Assembly: GCA_028290165.1 (NCBI GenBank)
Contig: JAQGKJ010000352.1
Location: forward strand, 1-9,572
Length of the DNA: 9,572 nucleotides
Direction of reading: 5' to 3'
Source: Bradyrhizobium sp.
GTDB taxonomy: Bacteria; Pseudomonadota; Alphaproteobacteria; Rhizobiales; Xanthobacteraceae
The notes below the pieces were generated by a model that did no database searches, was not told where the DNA came from, and saw only the letters and a list, made by a program, of their open reading frames with translations. Position numbers and translations under genes: made by a program. Shown here one piece after another: positions 5,705-9,572 of this stretch (the first letter of the stretch is position 1; the number at the start of each line of letters is the position of its first letter).

Positions 5705-7033
5705 ATGCCGATTGGTGAGTTTGGCGGCGCACCGCCACTAGTGGCCGAAGGCAGTCCGGCGCTTACCACGCCGATGTACTGGATGTACGAAATGGCTCAG
5801 GCCTCGCTCAATCCGGCGCGGGCCGTCACCGACGCGACCAAAATCCTGTTTCAGAATCCGCTCAATCCGTGGTCGCACACCGAGTTCGGCAAATCCGTCG
5901 CCGCAAGTTGCGAATTGTTCGAGCGGACCACGCGCCGCTACGGCAAACCCGAATGGGGCCTCCACGATACCGAGGTCAACGGCGTCCGCACCCCGATCGA
6001 GATCCGCTCGATCTGGGAAAAGCCGTTTTGCCGCCTGTTGTATTTCGATCGCAAGCTTACTCGGCCGCTGCGTGTCCCGCAGCCGCGGGTGCTGATCGTG
6101 GCGCCGATGTCCGGCCACTACGCGACGCTCTTGCGCGGCACGGTTGAGGCCTTTTTGCCGACGCATGAAGTCTACATCACCGACTGGTCCGATGCCCGGA
6201 TGGTTCCCGTCGCCGAGGGCCGGTTCGATCTCGACGACTACATCGATTACGTCATCGAGATGCTGCACGTGCTCGGCGGCAATATGCATGTGATCGCCGT
6301 GTGCCAGCCTTCGGTACCGGTGGTGGCGGCGGTCTCCATCATGGAAGCCGCGCGCGATCCCTACGTTCCGCTCTCGATGACGCTGATGGGCGGCCCGATC
6401 GATACGAGGCGCAATCCGACCGCCGTCAACAATCTCGCCGCCGAGCGCGGCATCGACTGGTTTCGCAGTCACGTCATCACCAAGGTGCCGTTTCCGCATC
6501 CAGGCGTCATGCGCGACGTCTATCCGGGCTTCCTGCAGCTCAACGGCTTCATCAGCATGAATTTCGACCGTCACATGGACGCCCACAAGAACCTGTTCAA
6601 GAACCTCGTGAAGGGCGATGGCGATCTGGTCGACAAGCACCGCGATTTCTATGACGAGTATCTCGCGGTGATGGATCTGGCTGCGGAGTATTATTTGCAG
6701 ACGGTCGATCTGGTATTCATCAAGCACGCGCTGCCGAAGGGCGAAATGACCCATCGCGGCAAGCTGGTCGATCCCTCCAAGATCACCCGCGTGGCGCTGA
6801 TGACGGTGGAAGGCGAGAAGGACGATATTTCCGGCCTCGGTCAGACCGAAGCGACGCATACGATATGCAGTTCGATTCCCAATCACCGCCGGGTGCATTA
6901 CGTGCAAAAGGGCGTCGGGCATTACGGCGTCTTCAACGGATCGCGCTTCAAATCGGAAATCGTGCCGCGCATCTCCGATTTCATGATGTCGGCGGCCAAT
7001 TCGAAGGCTTCGCTGGCCGCTGCGGCGGAATAA
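5705..7033 (+). CDS. phaZ: intracellular poly(3-hydroxybutyrate) depolymerase
   Basis: This 442-residue cytoplasmic enzyme degrades stored native PHB granules to release hydroxybutyrate. The alpha/beta-hydrolase nucleophile elbow is AVCQPSVP (about 198-205), with cysteine C200 instead of serine, as in the PhaZ1/PhaZa class of Ralstonia and rhizobia. The other triad members are likely D373 in EGEKDDISG and H406 in GVGHYGVF. Their 33-residue spacing matches that of D355 and H388 in Ralstonia PhaZ1. There is no signal peptide, which supports an intracellular rather than secreted enzyme. N-terminal MYWMYEMAQASLNPAR and the central DWFRS and YPGFLQLNGF segments are also typical, and length is near the family's usual 400-440. 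The start is set by GAGGA four bases before the ATG. A 127-base leader with a possible promoter separates it from the exporter operon, so it is probably a single-gene unit. Confidence 0.93.
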   Translation: MPIGEFGGAPPLVAEGSPALTTPMYWMYEMAQASLNPARAVTDATKILFQNPLNPWSHTEFGKSVAASCELFERTTRRYGKPEWGLHDTEVNGVRTPIEIRSIWEKPFCRLLYFDRKLTRPLRVPQPRVLIVAPMSGHYATLLRGTVEAFLPTHEVYITDWSDARMVPVAEGRFDLDDYIDYVIEMLHVLGGNMHVIAVCQPSVPVVAAVSIMEAARDPYVPLSMTLMGGPIDTRRNPTAVNNLAAERGIDWFRSHVITKVPFPHPGVMRDVYPGFLQLNGFISMNFDRHMDAHKNLFKNLVKGDGDLVDKHRDFYDEYLAVMDLAAEYYLQTVDLVFIKHALPKGEMTHRGKLVDPSKITRVALMTVEGEKDDISGLGQTEATHTICSSIPNHRRVHYVQKGVGHYGVFNGSRFKSEIVPRISDFMMSAANSKASLAAAAE

Positions 7034-7152
7034 GCGCCGATCGACGCAATTCTCGTCGTCGCAGGTTCGCGATCGGGATCATCCGGCGCTGATTCGATCA
7101 AGCCGGTAAGCCCCTGAATTGGCCTAAGGAAACCCTGATTCACGGCTACGGG

Positions 7153-7178
7153 AAGGAATGAGTTTAATCTCAATCCTT
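7153..7178. repeat. 10-bp inverted repeat, one mismatch, 6-base loop
   Basis: AAGGAATGAG (7153-7162) and CTCAATCCTT (7169-7178) pair at nine of ten positions around the loop TTTAAT. It is 120 bases past the phaZ stop and 180 bases before the metallopeptidase start. It could be a transcript-end hairpin of phaZ or an operator. No T-tract follows immediately. Confidence 0.5.
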
Positions 7179-7226
7179 GGGCGGCCTGTCCGGACCCGGT
7201 TCCAGCCAAATTTTTTTGTTCCAGCC

Positions 7227-7249
7227 CCATCCTGTAGGGCCGGATGGGC
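7227..7249. repeat. 7-bp inverted repeat, 9-base loop
   Basis: CCCATCC (7227-7233) and GGATGGG (7243-7249) are exact reverse complements. A run of seven T (7212-7218) lies just upstream on the plus strand rather than downstream, so it does not form a terminator in either direction. Function is unknown. Confidence 0.4.
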
Positions 7250-7357
7250 GATCAGCCCCTGTATATTGGGCAAATGATTTGTTTTTGCGCCGAGCGATTT
7301 CACTGGCGGCGGATATGGCAGAATCCGGGCGAACTCCTGCTCCCCGGACTTTCAGAC

Positions 7358-8113
7358 ATGGCCACTCGCGCCCTCCTTTATCGGCGGCCTGCCGAACCCG
7401 CGACTCTTTTGGTCAAACACGGCTCCCAGATCTATTCGATCAGGCTGCGCCGGCACCGGCGCGCGCGGCGCTACACTTTGCGCATTCATCCAAGCGACCG
7501 CGAAGCGATCCTGACCATGCCGCCGCGCGGCACGCTCGTGGAGGCCAAGGATTTCGCGCAGCGTCACGGCGGCTGGATCGCGGCGCGCTTGGGCCGGTTG
7601 CCGAAGGCCGCGCCCTTTCTTCCCGGCACTCTAGTCCCGCTGCGCGGTGTTCCGCACCGGATCGTGCACCGCGTGGGCCAGCGCGGCACGGTGAGGACGG
7701 AAACGCGCGACAGCGGCGAGCGGATTCTCTGCGTCGCCGGCGGGTCCGAGCATATCGAGCGTCGCGTGCATGACTACTTGAAGCGCGAGGCGCGGCGCGA
7801 GTTGCAAAAGGCGGCGCAGGCCTACGCGCAGGCGCTCGGCGTCCGAATGAAGCGGCTGTCGATCCGCGATCAGTCGAGCCGCTGGGGATCGTGCACATCG
7901 GCGGGATCATTGTCGTTCTCGTGGCGGCTGATCTTGGCACCGCCTTTTGTGCTGGATTATCTCGCCGCGCACGAAGTCGCGCATCTCGACGAGATGAACC
8001 ATTCCGCGCGGTTCTGGCGGGTGGTTGACAGGGTCTGCGGTCATGTTGAGCGCGCCAAGACCTGGCTCGATACCAGCGGCAACGATCTGCACCGCTACGG
8101 CATTCAGGATTAG
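7358..8113 (+). CDS. YgjP/DUF45-type zinc metallopeptidase (M48-like)
   Basis: This gene encodes 251 residues from ATG 7358. The frame is open upstream to 7244, but that extension looks non-conserved and the ATG start fits the usual family length. The N-terminal half carries the family block LRRHRRARRYTLRIHP (about 30-45) and AQRHGGWIAARL (about 67-78). The catalytic part shows SSRWGSC (173-179), LDYLAAHEVAHL (199-210) with zinc ligands H205 and H209 and catalytic E206, then NHSARFW (214-220), where H215 is probably the third ligand. This HExxH...NHSxxFW layout defines the YgjP-like metal-dependent hydrolases. No signal peptide or membrane segment is visible, so it is cytoplasmic. The cellular substrate is unknown; such genes are annotated as M48 or SprT-like peptidases. 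It appears to be a single-gene unit with a terminator 135 bases downstream. Confidence 0.87.
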   Translation: MATRALLYRRPAEPATLLVKHGSQIYSIRLRRHRRARRYTLRIHPSDREAILTMPPRGTLVEAKDFAQRHGGWIAARLGRLPKAAPFLPGTLVPLRGVPHRIVHRVGQRGTVRTETRDSGERILCVAGGSEHIERRVHDYLKREARRELQKAAQAYAQALGVRMKRLSIRDQSSRWGSCTSAGSLSFSWRLILAPPFVLDYLAAHEVAHLDEMNHSARFWRVVDRVCGHVERAKTWLDTSGNDLHRYGIQD

Positions 8114-8247
8114 CGCTGCACGCCCAGCTTGGTCAGTTTCTGAGGCCTGCCAGCCAAGGGTCTTTTTGCAACAGCCCGGCAAATTCACTTGAGAGCCCTG
8201 GACTGGCTGGCGACGGGGGTTCCGCAAGGACCGGCAAACACATCAAT

Positions 8248-8274
8248 AGCCCCGGTATTGCGCCGGGGCTTTTT
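8248..8274 (+). terminator. intrinsic terminator
   Basis: AGCCCCGG (8248-8255) and CCGGGGCT (8263-8270) form a perfect 8-bp GC-rich stem with a 7-base loop, followed by four further T (five counting the last stem base). It ends transcription coming from the metallopeptidase gene 135 bases upstream and insulates the min genes. Confidence 0.85.
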
Positions 8275-8398
8275 GCTGACCGGCGCGGCACCCAGGCAAC
8301 GCCCGACCTCGTCGTCAGAGACGGCGGCGCCGGCTGTTGACCCCGGAACGGACGCCGCATCCGTCGAAAATGCTGGTCCTTGGCCGAAATCGGGCACT

Positions 8399-8415
8399 GT
8401 TAACCAATGGTTAAC
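8399..8415. promoter_or_regulatory. perfect CtrA-type site TTAA-N7-TTAA upstream of minC
   Basis: TTAA at 8400-8403 and TTAA at 8411-8414 are separated by exactly seven bases, followed by C, matching the alphaproteobacterial CtrA consensus TTAA-N7-TTAAC. The site is also a perfect palindrome, GTTAACC-AAT-GGTTAAC. A further half-site TTAACCATT begins at 8431, 20 bases (about two helical turns) after the second half. The site is 50-66 bases before the minC ATG, suitable for promoter control by the cell-cycle master regulator CtrA. Assignment rests on the consensus match. Confidence 0.7.
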
Positions 8416-8452
8416 CGTTGGTGCCCATCTTTAACCATTCGAAAAGAAAGCC

Positions 8453-8457
8453 GAGTC
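8453..8457. promoter_or_regulatory. GANTC (CcrM methylation) site before minC
   Basis: GAGTC lies between the CtrA-type site and the minC start codon. GANTC is methylated by CcrM in alphaproteobacteria, and methylation state in promoters often times expression to replication. Such sites occur elsewhere in the window (for example GATTC at 7091-7095), so on its own this is weak evidence. Confidence 0.35.
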
Positions 8458-8464
8458 GACCTCC

Positions 8465-9157
8465 ATGGACGCAATCGCGCAGCCAACACGTCAACCGGTT
8501 CGCATGCGAGGCCGATCTTACGTTGCGTTCGTCTTTTGCCCAGTCGTTCCGATCGTAGGCTGGCTCGAAGAGATAGACGCAATGCTCGCCCGTTCGCCCG
8601 GATTTTTTGTCGGCAAGCCGGTGGTGCTTGACCTGTCAGCGGTGGACCTTAGCCAAACCGCTATCGCACTCCTCGTCACAAGCCTCGAACAACGGAATAT
8701 CCGCGTCCTTGGCATCGAGGGTGTGGACGCCGCCCACCTCACGACGAGCATGCCGCCTTTGCTGACCGGCGGACGCCCCACTGTGCTGATGCAGAACGAA
8801 CCGAAAAAACCTGACGCCAAACCCAAACCGACGTCCCTGCTACTCGAAACCCCGGTGCGTTCCGGTCAGTCAATTGTTTTTACCGAAGGCGATGTGACCG
8901 TTCTGGGTTCGGTCGGTTCCGGCGCGGAAATTGTCGCGGGCGGCTCTATCCATGTCTATGGAACTCTTCGCGGCCGTGCAATGGCGGGGGTCAACGGCAA
9001 TTCGACCGCGCGAATCTATTGCCAGAAAATCGAGGCCGAACTGCTGGCCATCGACGGTTACTATCAAACTGCTGAAGAAATAGACGTCGCGTTGCGCCAT
9101 AGGCCAGCTCAAGCATGGCTCGACGGCGACGTCATGAAAATCACACCGCTAAATTAA
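8465..9157 (+). CDS. minC: septum site-determining protein MinC
   Basis: MinC is the inhibitor of FtsZ ring assembly that, recruited to the membrane by MinD, blocks division away from midcell. The 230 residues show an N-terminal FtsZ-inhibiting domain (about 15-108, including VVLDLSAVDLSQTAIALLV), a Pro/Lys-rich linker NEPKKPDAKPKPTS (111-124) and the C-terminal beta-helix domain (about 130-205). The latter begins with RSGQ (132-135), a motif needed for MinD-dependent septal targeting, and continues with AEIVAGGSIHVYGTLRGRAMAG and AELLAIDGYY, close to E. coli MinC. Length matches the family. The start ATG 8465 lacks a strong ribosome binding site, and M14 is a possible alternative. minD follows after 19 bases, so the two form an operon, presumably with minE beyond the window. 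The promoter carries a CtrA-type site. GC content is visibly lower than in the upstream genes. Confidence 0.95.
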   Translation: MDAIAQPTRQPVRMRGRSYVAFVFCPVVPIVGWLEEIDAMLARSPGFFVGKPVVLDLSAVDLSQTAIALLVTSLEQRNIRVLGIEGVDAAHLTTSMPPLLTGGRPTVLMQNEPKKPDAKPKPTSLLLETPVRSGQSIVFTEGDVTVLGSVGSGAEIVAGGSIHVYGTLRGRAMAGVNGNSTARIYCQKIEAELLAIDGYYQTAEEIDVALRHRPAQAWLDGDVMKITPLN

Positions 9158-9176
9158 TTCGGTTATGGAGGTAATG

Positions 9177-9572
9177 ATGGCCAAAGTCTTGGTCGTGACG
9201 TCAGGCAAAGGCGGCGTCGGTAAGACGACTTCTACAGCCGCGCTGGGTGCGGCGCTTGCCCAAATGGAAGAAAAAGTCGTGGTCATCGACTTCGACGTCG
9301 GGTTGCGCAACCTTGATCTTGTAATGGGGGCGGAACGCCGAGTTGTATTCGACCTCATCAATGTCGTGCAGGGCGTGGCAAAACTCTCGCAAGCGCTCAT
9401 CCGCGATAAGCGTCTTGAGAATCTGTGGTTGCTTCCCGCGTCCCAAACCAGGGACAAGGACGCCCTGACCGACGAAGGCGTCGGAAGCATTATTGCCGAC
9501 TTGCGAACCAAATTCGACTGGATACTCTGCGATAGCCCGGCGGGCATCGAACGGGGCGCGACGCTTGCGATG
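9177..9572 (+). CDS. minD: septum site-determining ATPase MinD, N-terminal part
   Basis: MinD is the membrane-associated ATPase that carries MinC to the membrane and oscillates under MinE. The first 132 residues are visible, and the frame is open at the window edge. The deviant Walker A motif SGKGGVGKTT (9-18) has the signature lysine K11 and K16. It is followed by VVVIDFDVGLRNLDLVMG (34-51), LPASQTRDKDALTDEG (86-101) and the Walker B region ILCDSPAGIE (116-125) with D119, all nearly identical to E. coli MinD. Two ATGs occur in tandem at 9174 and 9177. I prefer the second because GGAGG at 9167-9171 is five bases before it and it gives the conserved MAKVLVVTSGKGG start. Most of the protein, including the C-terminal membrane-targeting helix, lies outside the window. 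Confidence 0.96.
   Translation, partial: MAKVLVVTSGKGGVGKTTSTAALGAALAQMEEKVVVIDFDVGLRNLDLVMGAERRVVFDLINVVQGVAKLSQALIRDKRLENLWLLPASQTRDKDALTDEGVGSIIADLRTKFDWILCDSPAGIERGATLAM

Larger units (their letters stand above)
7034..7357. other. intergenic region with two inverted repeats
   Basis: This 324-base stretch separates the depolymerase and metallopeptidase genes. I see no convincing gene. A 39-codon frame starting at ATG 7158 has its purine-rich tract directly against the ATG and an unremarkable sequence. The region holds an imperfect inverted repeat at 7153-7178, a run of seven T at 7212-7218 and a second inverted repeat at 7227-7249. Neither repeat is followed directly by a T-run, so termination after phaZ is not clearly explained. 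Confidence 0.5.

Noticed and set aside
5738..6922. 394-codon minus-strand open frame opposite phaZ
   Set aside because: It is a codon-bias shadow of a well-supported phaZ. The His/Asp/Arg-rich composition has no domain signature.
7158..7277. 39-codon plus-strand frame with GGAAGGA before its ATG
   Set aside because: The purine tract touches the ATG, so spacing is wrong for a ribosome binding site. The ATG lies inside an inverted-repeat arm, and the peptide shows no conserved or membrane character.
7244..7357. Upstream extension of the metallopeptidase to 7244
   Set aside because: The extra 38 residues (Cys/Trp/Arg-rich) do not look like the family's N-terminus, and the start overlaps an inverted repeat. 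ATG 7358 gives normal length.
8343..8370. GGAAC followed by CGAA as an EcfG stress-sigma promoter
   Set aside because: The -10 element CGTT is not found 16-17 bases after GGAAC.
1..9572. CRISPR arrays, tRNA or rRNA genes, integrases, transposases, toxin-antitoxin or phage-defence genes
   Set aside because: I found no regularly spaced repeats, no tRNA-like cloverleaf, and no recognisable protein of these classes in any frame. The window is housekeeping in character.

Overview
The window reads as an ordinary chromosomal stretch of a GC-rich alphaproteobacterium, most likely of the Bradyrhizobium / Rhodopseudomonas group (Nitrobacteraceae). The evidence is the RegS/RegR-type redox two-component pair in tandem, an intracellular PHB depolymerase, a 'GPLTTGSGGAPASDPQGGTP'-style small exported protein, and a CtrA-type TTAA-N7-TTAA site. 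The genus is inferred from protein character only.

Layout. 2-1099 (+) is the C-terminal part of an Lhr-type large helicase. 1096-1325 (-) holds a small helical reading frame that looks frameshifted and meets the helicase tail to tail. 1553-1843 (+) is a small exported, low-complexity protein. 1860-2414 (-) and 2531-3859 (-) are the response regulator and sensor kinase of a RegA/RegB (ActR/ActS, RegR/RegS) pair. Divergent from the kinase, 3968-4762 (+) and 4759-5577 (+) form an ABC-2 type exporter (ATPase then permease) with overlapping stop and start. 5705-7033 (+) is an intracellular polyhydroxybutyrate depolymerase. 7358-8113 (+) is a YgjP/DUF45-type zinc metallopeptidase, followed by a clear intrinsic terminator at 8248-8274. 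8465-9157 (+) is minC, and 9177-9572 (+) is the start of minD, cut by the window edge.

How the genes work together. RegS/RegR-type systems sense quinone/redox state and adjust respiration, nitrogen fixation and related pathways. PHB mobilisation also belongs to carbon and redox balance, so these neighbours fit an energy-metabolism theme, but no shared regulation is proven. MinC/MinD place the division septum. Their promoter region carries a perfect CtrA-type site, a nearby half site and a GANTC (CcrM) site, which points to cell-cycle control of septum placement.

I see no mobile element, CRISPR array, RNA gene or clearly undescribed multi-gene system. The best leads are the cell-cycle signature upstream of minCD, the lower GC of the min genes, the possibly broken small gene at 1096-1325, and several unexplained inverted repeats in the intergenic regions.
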